A DNA stretch of 64,000 nt from Amorphochlora amoebiformis (GCA_054601695.1 BAAHQB010000041.1:496001-560000), one strand, 5' to 3'; positions 1 through 21,328 are shown, numbered from the stretch's first letter. Translations and numbers: made by a program. The notes: generated by a model from the letters alone, not told the origin.

Positions 1-204
1 TTTGGCAATATACACACAAGGTCGTTGCTAAGAACACGATCCTGCCACTTTTCCTTCTCCTCCACCTCCGAATACGGCACCTTCCGCTCTCCGGTCCCTC
101 CGACACGGACAGTCACCATGTTTGCCGACAAATACTTCGTTGTCCAGATAATGTCCCAAATATATGATCGGATATTAATATCCCATCGTGGGTTCCGAGG
201 GAAG
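1..204. other. Region upstream of the pebB-like gene
   Basis: Non-repetitive sequence ahead of the chosen start codon. The frame used for the pebB-like start stays open upstream to an ATG at 25, so a longer N-terminus is possible. The ATG at 205 was preferred because a signal-peptide-like segment begins there. A second frame across about 170-385 is also open and hydrophilic; it could join the next exon through an acceptor at 485 instead of 505. I see no clear promoter motif. Confidence 0.4.
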
Positions 205-7362
<7,158 letters not shown>

Positions 7363-7813
7363 ACTAGTACTAGTAAGACTGCTCTAGCGAGCATGATCAT
7401 TATATACATCTAGTACATATCATGATCATCACGAAACTTACCAACTTATTCCTAGTAGTTATATATACGGTATAGACGGTATATTGAAGTCACGTATAAC
7501 AGGTACAACTAACTAGTCTAGATGGATATCTAGGATAAAGTCAAAATAAACGCAATTTTAGTAATTCTAGTAATTTCAGTGCCCTACTACACATGATATT
7601 TAGATGATCTACTAGCTGTCTAGCTGTGGCGGCCAACGCTTGCCGCCATTACCGTTTACTACTAGTAGCTAGTACCAACCTCTAGAACCTCGTCTACCAG
7701 TTCCAGTGCGTCCGATTATAAGTAGTATAATATTGATAATTCACACGGTGCCAGAGTTAATTGGCGAAGCTGCCCACCGATGAACGAGTCTGCGGTGCCT
7801 GTTACACGAACCT
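7363..7813. other. Convergent intergenic CTAG-rich island
   Basis: Spacer between two facing stop codons. By hand count it has about 14 CTAG words in 450 bp, where roughly two are expected by chance. Several are extended palindromes (ACTAGT, TCTAGA, GCTAGC). There are few TA runs, unlike the introns. The stop of the minus gene (TTCTAG) is itself part of a CTAG word. Confidence 0.8.
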
Positions 7814-8172
7814 CTAGAACTTAAAATCCATGGATTGATGAGTATTTCCACCGGTGGATTCTGTAGTCTTGCTCTCGCAGGCCAAAGACTATTGAACCAT
7901 AATAACCAAAATTCGTAATCAGTAAGACTGAAGAAATGAAGTATGTATCCACCACTTCTATGCATATAAATATGCATATGTAGATACTAGGTATGTATCA
8001 TATTTATATGCCTTTATATTTTACATATAAATACTATACATAATGCATACGAAAGTGCCTGTGTTCCATGCATTAAATATATCGTAAACACCCTTTTAAA
8101 CATGATATACCTTTCCATGTGGAGCCCGGACGTTGAGTGCGATTTGTTTCCCATTCTTCATACCTGACCTGT

Positions 8173-8208
<36 letters not shown>

Positions 8209-8555
8209 ATATAAACAGGATATAGAGAGAAACAGGGATAGAAAAGAGAGAGAGAGAGGTAGAGGGAGAAAAATGTAAGTGAAGGAAAGAAGGGGGGAAT
8301 CTAATACTTACGTGTATTGAACATATTCATCTCGCTCGAGGAAGCGAAATCCTGACGCCTTGATCGATGATTGATGGACAAATAAGTCCTACCATTTCGA
8401 TGTATGTGTATATCTATACATACGTATGTATGTACCTCACCCCAAGGCTTGGCTTTGTATATGTAGTATATATTATATATATTAATATATATGTATATAA
8501 TATACATGTATATATATATATGTATATAATATATATATATATATATACATATTAT

Positions 8556-8609
<54 letters not shown>

Positions 8610-8869
8610 CACCTGACCCCCCGTGCGTGGCTTGATAAACCCGTATCCCTATGTATTATAAGTATATATCTGTAATAGATATGTGTATTCATATCTACGA
8701 ATGTGTATCTGCACTCTATACATATATACATGCAATATATATATATATATATAGATATCTAATATGTAAATCTAAATATTATATATATATATATATATAT
8801 ATAAGATACAATGTATATAAATTTCCGTACATATATACGTATGTTTTAGAAAAAAAAAAGGTGTGTATA

Positions 8870-8902
<33 letters not shown>

Positions 8903-9291
8903 ATATCTGTATCTATATTTATATCCTAATATTTATAAACATGAATATATGTGTTAATATATTTCTGTATACCTTGTATTGATATATATTTATCTACAGC
9001 ATACACAATAATATATATATGTATATATATATATATAGGGATATATATGGTCATCCATGGCATACACGTACATAGTATACTCTATATTTATGCATAGCAT
9101 ACACATATAATATTGCGTGTCTTCTACGTTTATGTATAGCATACACATGTAATAGTTTAAAATATCCATGTCATAAACATATAATAATATATGTATCTAA
9201 TTATCCATGGTATATATATGTATACTTCCCCATAGGATACACATGTAATAATAAATACCTTGGTCGTGTCATACCACATAACGATTCCCTG

Positions 9292-9322
<31 letters not shown>

Positions 9323-10345
9323 TGATCCGTTGAAGTCGCTCCAACACCCCCCACAAATTTGAAGACAATGGCCCTATTGCTAAGACATGCTGAACACTCT
9401 GATCCTAACCTTAGATTCATCTCTAGACCTTAATTCCTAACCCTAAGGTTTGAGTCGTACTAACCCTAACCTAACCTAATCCTAACCCTAACCCTAACCC
9501 TAGTATTAAGTCCATCTCTAGACCTTAATCCTAACTTAAGTTTTTGAGTCGTACTAAATTGTCGGAGGGGAAGTCAAAGACTGTGCGTACGTCGAATGTA
9601 TTCATTCCAAGCGCCTGTCATGTATGTATGTTTGCATTCATGTAATATATATATATATATATGTATAATACATTTATATACATATATATATATATATAAA
9701 TATCTAATATATATATATATAATATATATTGATATACATATATATATATATGTATATTGATATATATATATATATATATAAATATGTGTGAATACGCAAT
9801 ACCTATGTATATATCTATGTATATGTATGATGTATGCGATGCATACACATTTTACTACCATGTATGTGAATAAAACATTCCTACTGATTCATACATCTAC
9901 AAATGATATATATTGAATATTATATATATATATATGTCGACATACTATATACATGTATATATATATATATATATATATGTATATACTTATCATATGTATT
10001 TTACACATGTGTATACATACACTTTTACTGTTTATATACATTCACACACACATGTGTCTATCCATATATATATATATATATGTATAATATATTTATGTTA
10101 CATATATATATATATACATATATATGTGGAATATATATATATATATACACTTATATGTATATGGTGTATAATTTGCTACCTTTGCGGCCCGAAGCGGTGT
10201 ATCGCTTGAATCTACTATTGTGATTTTCTAAACATACATATGTGAGTATATACATGTGTTCAACATAGATAATGTGCCTAAATAGATATTTTACTGCATG
10301 TTCTCACGTATTCAAGTATGAAACATCTATATACATATAATATAC

Positions 10346-10388
<43 letters not shown>

Positions 10389-10453
10389 AGTATATAATCA
10401 GGTGTAAATAGCTCGAGTCTTGATCGTGATTATATATATATATATATGGATAA

Positions 10454-10485
<32 letters not shown>

Positions 10486-10635
10486 AACATAAGTATATAT
10501 ATATATATATAATAATATGTATACGTACATATAAATTTATATGTATATGAATAATTTATACACATATACATATGAACGTGCATATATGTATGTTTACATA
10601 TATATATATAAATATATATATATATATTTACTTTA

Positions 10636-10672
<37 letters not shown>

Positions 10673-11466
10673 GTATTGTGTGTATGCACGTATTTAACCA
10701 CATATAAATATACACACAAATACACATGTAAACACACATATATGTATATGTATATACATATATATATGTATATATATATATCTCTATATATATTTATATA
10801 TATAAATATATCTCCATATATGTGTATTTATACATATGCACACATGCATTTATGCATATGTGTATATTGCTTGAGTCTATTATTGTAAACCGATTAAAAG
10901 ATATATATATATATATAATATATATATATATATATACATATGTGTAAATATGTAATATGATATATAAAAATATATATTATATATTTATATGTGATGTGTT
11001 TGAATCTACAACGATAATTTCTTAGGAACTGAAAACGATATTAATGGTAAAAAGAATAGAAATCCATATAAATATATGTATATATGTACATATATAGTAA
11101 TCCAAATATATACAATATATCTATATCTATACACATGCAATTGCATGTAAGTTTGAAATATATGTGTGTGTGTATATACATATCTATCTGTATAATATAT
11201 ATATGTATGCATACTGTAGTATACATATATACACATCACCTTCGGGTCCATAGATAGTTTCTCAGAAATCTCTTTTAGAACCTCAGTTGATATTGAGATA
11301 CCCCCCTAATATATAATATGTATTATGTATATATATATATATATACATACATATATATATATATGTATGTTTATATATATATATATATGTATTATGTATT
11401 CATACTATATATACACACATATACATACATATGATATGTATATATGTATTTATATATACGTATGTG

Positions 11467-11534
<68 letters not shown>

Positions 11535-11625
11535 ATGTTGTATATATTATTGATATACCTCCTAAGTGGCAAACATACATATACCTAATAAGTTGAGTAA
11601 GAGAATGTATATATATATATATACA

Positions 11626-11709
<84 letters not shown>

Positions 11710-11725
11710 ATATATGTGTACACAC

Positions 11726-11762
<37 letters not shown>

Positions 11763-11904
11763 CATATGTACATACATATTTCGGTTCCTATCGATCATAT
11801 GAGACACATCCATCCACGCATATATAGACGTGTACATATTGTATATTCATTAAAACATCCGTGTGGGTATATATACATGTATGTGTATCAATATATTTAC
11901 ATGA

Positions 11905-11974
<70 letters not shown>

Positions 11975-13292
11975 ATATATACATGCATTTTACATATTGT
12001 ATCTCATTGTATTATGTATATAGGATTGTTACCTTAGCCCTAAATATTTTTTCGCTGATATTAAGCTTTTTGAGTCCCGATTGCACATGCTCGTCGGACC
12101 GAGAGGATACTACGAATACGGCGACGGACTATTTATATGTATGAATTTGAAATATATATAAATATGAAAAGATTCTAAAATATCTGTAGACATATACCAT
12201 ACATATATAATATTATTACATATGTTTATATTGTATGTAACCTTGTCCACTTTCCTAAGTCTTTCAAGAACAGCCTTTATGGGAATCCCACTAAATATAT
12301 ATATATTCATCTGTGCACATGTATACATATATATATATATATATATATTCAATATCTATATGTATATATATGTTATTGATACAATGCTTAGATATTAAAT
12401 GCATATAATTAATATTTATACACACATACATGTATAGATTTACCTATATGCACATACATATGTATACATAAATGTATTAATATATAATAAATATATATAG
12501 GAAAAAATATATATATACATATATAATATACAGAACAATGCTTATATTTTTATGTGTATATATAGACATGTGCTTCATAATAATACAGGTATATTATATT
12601 GTGTTATGTATGTAAATATCATCATTTATGTGTATCTATACAATATATAAATTCAAATAGATATCAAATCGAAAAACAAGGTTTTACTATCACCTCGATA
12701 GGCTCCGGTGGACGTCCCGTTTTCTCGTAGCCTTACCGTTAATGTTAGGGTTAGGATTGGAGTTAAGGTTATGGCTAAGAGTTAGGTTAGTTAAGGTTAA
12801 GAGTTAGGTTAGGTTAGGCTTAGAGTTATGAGTTAGGGTTTGGAGTACCGCCTTCTTGGCGTCTATTAGGCTACCCTGTTCCTAATAGGATGAAATTGAG
12901 GTCAGGGTTACAGTGTTAGGATTAGAGGTTTTGGATTTGGGGTTGGGTTAGGGTAATTAGCCCAAAACTCCACCAAAGCCTGATGGTTAGGGTTAGCGCA
13001 GGTTGGGTTTATATTATTGAAACCTTTGCTATTGAGGTGAATATATCCTCGGGCGTGTCGTTCTGGTTCTGATAGTCATATTTGGGTTTTATTCTTTTTT
13101 TTCGGGGTGTAAGTTCGAGAGTTTAAAGAGTTCGCACAGCACGACGCTTGAGATTTTGAGTTCTTTTTCCTCCTCCATGTTTTTCCAAGGCGGGGAGGGT
13201 GGTAGGAAGTATGAAGGCTTATGGGTAGAAGGGAGTAAACTACTTATGCCATTGCATACATGTATACAAATACCTTTGATATACATACACCA

Positions 13293-13329
<37 letters not shown>

Positions 13330-14033
13330 TGTATATTGATTCATTCATATTATTGTATATATATATATTTATGTATAGAATTACATAAATATATATTATA
13401 TATATACATACATATATTTATATATTTATACGTATGCACATAGAATATATTTTAGTGCTGTTTACCTTCCTCTTATTAAAATGGCTAAACTTATACTTCA
13501 GTCCGAACTCCTCCGCCGTCACCTTCCACGCCATATACTGATACATAGAGTTGCAAGTGTGTTGTGAATAAATTCATGCCATTTGGGTGTATGTATACAA
13601 TAGATATATATTTCTTTATATAATATATACATATGTATATATATATATATATATATATTTACATTTTATATTCTATTGTACATATATACATGTGTATACA
13701 TACCTAAATATGTATGTATACGTATGAATGCGTACAATAGATATATATTTCTTTATGTAATATATATCTATATCTGTATATATATATATATATATATTAC
13801 CTACATTTTGTATGTGTATATGTTACTTTATAATGTGTATATGTACATGTATACGCATATACATACCTAAATATGTGTGTATACGTATAAGTGTGTACAA
13901 TATATATTTCTTTATATAACATATGTATATATATATATATACATATGTTACTCATTTTATATGTAAAATGTTACTTTATAATGTGTATATGTACATGTAT
14001 ACATGCATATATATATTATATTTATATATATAT

Positions 14034-14099
<66 letters not shown>

Positions 14100-14104
14100 A
14101 TATG

Positions 14105-14140
<36 letters not shown>

Positions 14141-14175
14141 AATACATACATATACAAAAAAATATATAATACATA

Positions 14176-14207
<32 letters not shown>

Positions 14208-14304
14208 CATATATATAATATATATACATATATATACATATATATATATATATATACATATATAAAATACATAAATATGTATACACACACACACACACAC
14301 GCAC

Positions 14305-14338
<34 letters not shown>

Positions 14339-14407
14339 GACTGTGTGTGTATATGCATGCATATTAAATGTGCAAATATGTATAGATATTTACATATACA
14401 CACACAC

Positions 14408-14452
<45 letters not shown>

Positions 14453-14462
14453 TTGAATATAT

Positions 14463-14503
<41 letters not shown>

Positions 14504-15077
14504 ATTTGTATATTTAAATAAATAATAAGTAAATATATACATATATATATATATTATATATATAATATATATATATATATTTTTATGACATATTACATAT
14601 TTTACATACAATAGGTTTTGTAGATAGTGGTTGTTAATGTGCTTACAAGCAAACACGCATACATTGGCACTCACGTACGTGCATCTTTTTCAGGCCGTAG
14701 GGTAAAGAGGGTGTGTATAACCTGAATGTATCGACGCTTTGACGCCTTATTCCCATACCTACAACGCCGAAATTCAAACGACAACCAACACCTCGATTCC
14801 GCGGCACCGAAGAAAGAAGACGGGAAGTTGGAAGACAGAATGAGAGAGAAGAGAGGACAGAGATACATAATGAGAGGAAATAGAAGAGAAAAGAGAAGAG
14901 AGAAGAGAGAGGTAGAGAGAGAAAAGGAAAAAAAAACATCCACCGCACCAAATCTCCTCTAATTCCCTCCGAAATTATAATTAGCAGTATTTACGGCTGG
15001 AATAGCAAGGCTGCATCCAAGTCGATAACGAGAGCTGAGGTAAATTGCCTCTTCGCGTCCGGAACGTCGGACTCCAT
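7814..15077 (-). CDS. HAD hydrolase-like protein fused to a cold-shock domain
   Basis: Predicted 279 aa. Exons in transcript order: 14995-15077, 14722-14758, 13466-13537, 13024-13068, 12694-12731, 12242-12290, 12033-12128, 11240-11305, 11010-11028, 10180-10214, 9591-9614, 9261-9290, 8613-8648, 8312-8388, 8111-8168, 7814-7888. Phases agree throughout. A possible extra 72-bp exon at 13146-13217 would fit in frame. Residues 1-170 resemble a HAD-fold phosphatase: [10 protein letters not shown] as motif I, a helical cap, [10 protein letters not shown] as motif II and [16 protein letters not shown] as motif IV. The next 70 residues form a cold-shock nucleic-acid-binding domain: [49 protein letters not shown] polar tail [14 protein letters not shown] follows. 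Motif I is atypical, having Ala where HAD enzymes usually have Thr or Val, so activity is uncertain. The gene diverges from the carbonic-anhydrase-like gene 230 bp away. The fusion rests on continuous phase, not on transcript data. Confidence 0.72.
8433..8460 (-). repeat. Exon-edge echo of the cold-shock exon 8613-8648
   Basis: On the minus strand this reads CAAGCCTTGGGGTGAG then GTAC, resembling the exon end CAAGCCACGCACGGGGGGTCAG then GTGA. It lies in the following intron. Only the 8613-8648 version encodes the canonical [12 protein letters not shown] segment. Confidence 0.65.
9050..9262. repeat. Degenerate tandem repeat with CATAGCATACACAT core
   Basis: Five or so imperfect copies of a 40-50 bp unit contain variants of CATGGCATACACGT, CATAGCATACACAT and CATAGGATACACAT, separated by AT-rich sequence. 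The block is intronic on the minus-strand HAD/cold-shock gene. Confidence 0.55.
9340..9560. repeat. Telomere-like CCCTAA block with internal duplication
   Basis: Degenerate CCCTAA repeats on the plus strand, flanked by two copies of a segment containing CATCTCTAGACCTTAA and GAGTCGTACTAA. It includes one copy of the dispersed ACTAAGACATGCTGAA-type repeat near 9372-9410 (here GCTAAGACATGCTGAA). The host gene is on the minus strand, so this is one of the few blocks antisense to its gene. Confidence 0.8.
10401..11020 (-). repeat. Scattered copies of one exon 5' edge
   Basis: Minus-strand segments at 10401-10430, 10861-10888 and 10991-11020 each resemble the acceptor side of exon 10180-10214 (AATAGTAGATTCAAGCGATACACC). 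They are separated by (TA)n. The copy at 10991-11020 overlaps the real 19-bp exon 11010-11028 and its donor. Confidence 0.55.
12735..12995. repeat. Telomere-like TTAGGG block
   Basis: Degenerate TTAGGG and TTAGGTT repeats on the plus strand, hence CCCTAAC in the sense of the minus-strand HAD/cold-shock gene. In sense orientation the block ends about 4-20 bp before the acceptor of exon 12694-12731. Non-telomeric sequence at about 12845-12900 interrupts it. Confidence 0.8.
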
Positions 15078-15307
15078 CGGAGCCACGGAACCTACAATGC
15101 CGAATAAATATGTTCATTATTCGGGTCAATTTCGGGAAGGCAAAATGAAACGCCTGGTATTCTCAGCCGTTTTAGCTTGAAACCCACTTTATTCCGAATT
15201 TAGGTGATTCCCCCCAGAATCCATCTAATCCATCAATCGGTGGTCAGTGTTGGACAGCCCTGGGACAGGGGTGTAAGAACCTGTAGTCTTGGATAACGAT
15301 TGACGTG
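15078..15307. promoter_or_regulatory. Divergent start region
   Basis: About 230 bp between the start codons of the HAD/cold-shock gene (minus) and the carbonic-anhydrase-like gene (plus). Base composition is balanced, with no TA runs and no CTAG enrichment. It is inferred to be a shared bidirectional promoter; no TATA box or other specific site was recognised. Confidence 0.55.
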
Positions 15308-16701
15308 ATGGTGCAGCGGATGCTACGGAGCACGCTGTGGGTGGCTCTCTGCGCGTCCCTTTCGGGTTCTTCGTCGGTAAGCAGTTCCAGCGACGCCTGG
15401 GACTATAACTACAAGTCATACCCGTCTAGCTGCGATTACCACGGAAAATACGGTTTAAAATTGCATGTTTTGTGTCTTGGATGTTGGGATGCTGAGATAC
15501 GTCTGGCCACGTCAGGACCGTACTGCTGGGCAAGCCAGACTTCGGCATGTGGGGGTTCGAGTCAGGTGTATTCATCCCTCCTCTTCCTCTCGTGTGTCTA
15601 CCTGTCAATTTTCCTGTCGTTCCTTCCGATCGATATTGGAGAGGAACGGAGCATACTGTAAGTATAGTAGGGGAGGAGGATAAGGGAGAGGAGACAGAGT
15701 GGGGAACGTTTTCTGGTGAGAAATCGATGGTATAGCGTCTTGTGAATCGAGGTCACAATAGCGCAGCACAAAACTGATTTCTCAAATGCTTCTGCGTTAA
15801 TTCTGTACAAATATATATGTTCATATATCCTTGTACTTGTACATGCATATACAATACACACATGTACATATGAGAGCATTCTTGCTGGAATATTACGGAG
15901 GCGTCTAACTTCGAAATCTATCATACTTGAACGTGTTTGCCTACTGACTGACTAGCCATACAAAGAACTTTGATTTTTTTTCTTATGACGACGCATTCTG
16001 GTCCTTGACACGTGTTGGTTGTGATTGATTTAGTCGCCGATTAATATTGAGTCTGCGACACCGAGCTCGGATTTGCACGCCCTTGAGTTTACAGCCCCGG
16101 CGTGTCAAGCCGTTAAGATGGCGAACGACGGTTGTATTATTACATCCTGTTTTGTATGTATTCGTATATTATGCATATTCTTTTATGTGTGCATGTGTAC
16201 ATTTACATTTATATCAAATATACATGCAGTTATACTTATATCTACATATAAAGGTGTGAACATAAAGTGTACGTATATATACCTCTTCAGGAACATCGTA
16301 TGAGATCGACTTTCACGACACGGTATGCAAATGCAAGTGTGTATATGTGTATTATGTGTGCCTAGTGTGCACACGTTGTATATGTGTGACGATACGGTTT
16401 ATAAATACATGTGTACGTACGTATTGTGTGCATGCTGCATATGCAGGTTTTAGTACGGTATGCAAATGCATGTGTGTATGTACGCATGTAATATATACAT
16501 ATATATATATATATTTATATGGATTGTGTATGTTATATGTCTGCAAATGTATGTGCGTACGCCCCTATTGTGTGTCGTATGTGGTGTGTCTGTGTGTGAG
16601 AGTTGATACGTGATAACACGTGCATGTGTGTCATACAAATGAGTTATAATTTGTATACTTATCTGCACATGCATTATATTCACAAAACCACTATTGTAAA
16701 T

Positions 16702-16732
<31 letters not shown>

Positions 16733-17913
16733 TAAATATATTTTTATATATATAATATAGGTTATAATATGTATTTGTACTTTATAGATATATTTATGTA
16801 GATATACATTTAGACAATACGCAAATATAATATAATAGTGCTCAAATTTCGGAGTTCACTTCGGGTCGCATCATTATCATTTAGAACACATTGAGATGCA
16901 CGCACCTTCGGAGCACACCGTAGGGAGTGCGCGATTTGCCGCTGAGCTTCAGCTCGGTTCGTATGTATATGTATATGTCTTATTCATTTCTCGCATACAT
17001 ACAAGTACGTATATACATGCACATTATACAATAACAGGTAGATTATACCTGCATGTTCACACATAATAGTTCTTTATAGCTCTGAAGTAGGCAAGCTCAT
17101 ATCACACATATGTATGCATGTGTATATATTTATATGTATATATATATATATATATATATGCATATAAACATATATACATGTGTATATATATATGTAAACA
17201 TATACATATGTAATATATATATATATATATGTATATATGTATATATATATATATATATGTGTATATATAATATATACACACACATATTTATATATATACA
17301 TACATACATATATATATATATACTTACACAAATAAACTCATTTTCCCCACACACATATATATACATATACATATAAAGAAGACATATACCTATATATTTA
17401 TATATAATAGTTCATTCAAGCTCTGAAGCAGGCAAGCTCATCATATCTGTGCTTATGGACCGCAGCGAGGACTCCGTATCAAGAAACAATTTCATCGACT
17501 ACATGTTAGCCAATCTCCTCCGCTCCCCTTAACCCCCTCCCTCGTTGCCTGCCCCTTATCCTTCAAGCTCTCTATGTCATGCGAATCTCTCTAGCTCCTC
17601 TTCATATCTACCTTTCTTTAGTATACCAACTCTCTTCCTCTCTCTCTCTCTCATCCTTCCTCTCTCCCTCTTTATCGCCCTTCCCTATTCCCCCCACCTC
17701 TATCCATCTGATCCCTGCGCTCCCTTCCACCCTCTCTCCCTCTCCGCCTCTCTCTTCTTCTCCCCCCTCCTACCTCTCATCCGTCCTTCCTCTCCTCATC
17801 TCTCTCTTTCTCTCTCCCCTCTCTCTTCTTCTTTCTCTCCTTTCACTCTCATCCTTCCTCCTTCTGTCCCTCTCTTCTTCTCTCCCTAGAATATAGTACA
17901 GCGTACGTACACA

Positions 17914-17955
<42 letters not shown>

Positions 17956-18432
17956 TGTGGTTAGGTGGGGGACGAATTCAGACTGGGTCGACGGAGAGAC
18001 CAACTATGCGACTGTAGATATAAAGGTGAGTGATGTATGTTTGTGTGTATAACAGGTACATATTTGCGTATATATACATATATATGTATGAATATATGTA
18101 TATTCTATGTATATTTGATTGGATTGGGTACATATAATATATACACATATATGTACATACTAAAAATATAAAATATATTCAAATGCAATTATGTATGCAA
18201 GTGCAGACAATCAGTACACAACCTAGTGTGTACTTGTATATGTGTTTATATACATATGTGACATTCATGTAATATATGAAAATTTGTATTATTCTGTGTG
18301 ATTGATTGGGTCGCGTTTTTGTGAGCAGCATTACAACTCGATTGACTCGGTTTCAGCTATTAATCTGGTAACCATACAAATATCTGGATTATATATATAT
18401 ACATTTTATATATATATATATATATGTATAGT

Positions 18433-18463
<31 letters not shown>

Positions 18464-18717
18464 GTACATATGTATATAGGAGCAAGCTAAGATAGAGTCA
18501 ATATAAGTATACACATGCATAATTATCTAATTTTCGTATATGTATGGAGGTAACGTAGAACAAAATATATATGTGTTTATAATTACATACATATACATTC
18601 TTTTTTTTTTGTACAAATATATATATATATATATTATAATACGTATTTATTCATGAATAATGACTCCGTCTCAGCTATTGATCTTGTAACTAGCATATGA
18701 AAACATACACATTATAG

Positions 18718-18762
<45 letters not shown>

Positions 18763-21117
18763 TCTCTATAATCCATTGATCTGACAACATAATAAATGTG
18801 CATATGTGTACATATTTATATATTAAAATATTATATGTGTATATATATATATATATGTATATATGTTTATATATGTACTGTATGATGAACGAATACGTAC
18901 ATTTTTAAGCATATGCTTATATATATAAAAATATGTATTCCTTTTGTCTCTGGAAGCATACACAAATTAAGAACATGTACATAAACACATGCATGAAATA
19001 AGCAATTTCTAATATTCTTGCCAAAAAAAACACAGGATTTATTTGGAATTGGGGGTTTGAATTTTGATTTTTTTTTCCTGACCTTTCTTATCTCTTTTAC
19101 TCTACTTGTTCTCTGTTTTCTCCTTTTCTCTCTTTTTGTCTCCTTTTTTTCTTCTTACTTTTTACTTCTTTTCTTTTATTCACTTTTTCTCTATTTTTTT
19201 CTTCTCTTCCATGTTTTACTTTCTCACTGCTTTTGTATTCATAAACTATATATATATATATATATGTATAAATATATGCTTGTACTATATATATATATAT
19301 ATATATACATATTTATTTATGCATACATACATATATTGTATATATGTGCATATACATACATATATTTTATATTTATCTGTGTACATATAAGTATATGTAT
19401 ATTATATATAATATCTAAATACATACATACATCTGTGTATATATATGTATATTGTATATGTACATATATTTTTATATATATATACATATATATATATACA
19501 TATATTTATATATATTTATATATATATATATATATATTTATTAACTATATAGTAGGAGACCTATGCATGTATACATATGTATATAATGTATGGTTATATA
19601 TGGATTCACAGTACATAAGAGAAGAAATACATATATATATATATGTGAAGTCCTACATAATTGCATGTAATGTTACACTATTGTGTACACATGTACATAA
19701 ACATGTGTGTATGTGTGTATCAGGATCGTCAAATTAATCCTTATGAAGAAATTCTTCCGTCCGACCCTAGCTACTTTGCATACAAAGGTCTCAATATGTC
19801 AAATATTGAATTAGATTTTCAAAATATATATACATGTATTACCTATATACAATATATAATATAATACATTTATATATATATATATATATATATATTATAT
19901 CGATATGTACACATTTGTGGATATACTTGTTGGACATATAGATCACATTTACATACATGTGTGTGTTAAATATATATATATATATATTTAATATATATAT
20001 ATACATATATATGTTAAATATATAGATATATATGTCTAAATGTGATATGATATATACAGGCAGCCTAACATCCCCTCCATGTTCGGAAGGTGTACAGTGG
20101 ATAGTCATGTCCCAAACAGTCCAAATCGCAGCGGCTCAGGTTCACCCCTCTCTCTTACTTGTCCTCGTGTTCATCCCACCCCTAACCCTAACCCTTACAC
20201 ACTAACCCTAACCCCTAACCCTAAGCCTATTCCTAGCCTTGACACCTTAAACCATTCTAGTCCTAACTTTAATCCTGACCTAATCTTAGCTCTAACACCT
20301 TAGACACTATTCTGATCCTAGTCAACAATAACTTTAACCCACCTAAACTATGATCCCACTAGCCCTATTCTTAGCCTTGTTAATTTGACCCATTCCAAAT
20401 CCTAACCATCTTAATCCCATTTCTACGCAAATCCAAGCCTTATTAAACCCTAGCACTAACCCCAATCCTACAACCTTAACCCTGTCCTTATCCTTAACGC
20501 CTAATCCCAGTTCTAACCTTAACCCTAACCCTAACCCTAACCCTAACCCCAACCCTAACCCTAACCCCAACCCAGGTGGACGAGTTCACATTCGCGCTTT
20601 CGAACGTTACTAACACGACCAACTACCCAGACTTTCACTACGGACAGGTCAAGGATTAGGTTTAGTATTAGGAGTCCCTTCTATTCTCTCTCACATCTCG
20701 CCCTATCGTCTTTTCTCCTCTCCCTATCTCTTTCTCTCTCAATCCCTCTCTGTGTGTCTGTCTGTCTGTATGTATGTCGGTTGGTACTTTCTCGCTGATA
20801 GATGGAAGAGAGACAGCAAACGTATGTGTGTGTATGAGGAGAGTGAGGAGAGTTGAGGAGTGAGGAGAGAAAATGAGATAAGAGAAGGGAATCCTATCCT
20901 TGATCTTAATCCGTCACTTAGGCCATCTCTGATCTTATGGCGAGGCTTTTTAGTATAAAGGGGTGTTCCTTTATGTGTATTTGTAGTTTGTACACATGTA
21001 TAAATAATATATACACACATACATATATATGTTATGTTATATTTAGGTATCGAAGTATCTAAATAGTCGTCCGATCCAGAGTCGAAATAGGAGATCGATC
21101 ACATTTTTCTCGGGGGT

Positions 21118-21157
<40 letters not shown>

Positions 21158-21281
21158 TATGAAATACACATTTTTTGCTGCATATATATATATATATATG
21201 TATAACCATGCATATATATATAATATATATATATATGTATGTATATATATATATATATAGGTATATATATCGCATATTACA

Positions 21282-21328
<47 letters not shown>

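Noticed and set aside
14643-14951. Minus-strand open frames of about 100 and 90 codons
   Set aside because: They run through a GA/CT-rich intron. Only 14722-14758 is needed as an exon of the HAD/cold-shock gene.
15426-15608. Minus-strand open frames opposite the CA exons
   Set aside because: Shadows of the plus-strand alpha-CA exons, which match the family.
17545-17896. Ser/Pro/Leu-rich open frames
   Set aside because: Translations of a polypyrimidine tract in an intron of the CA-related gene.
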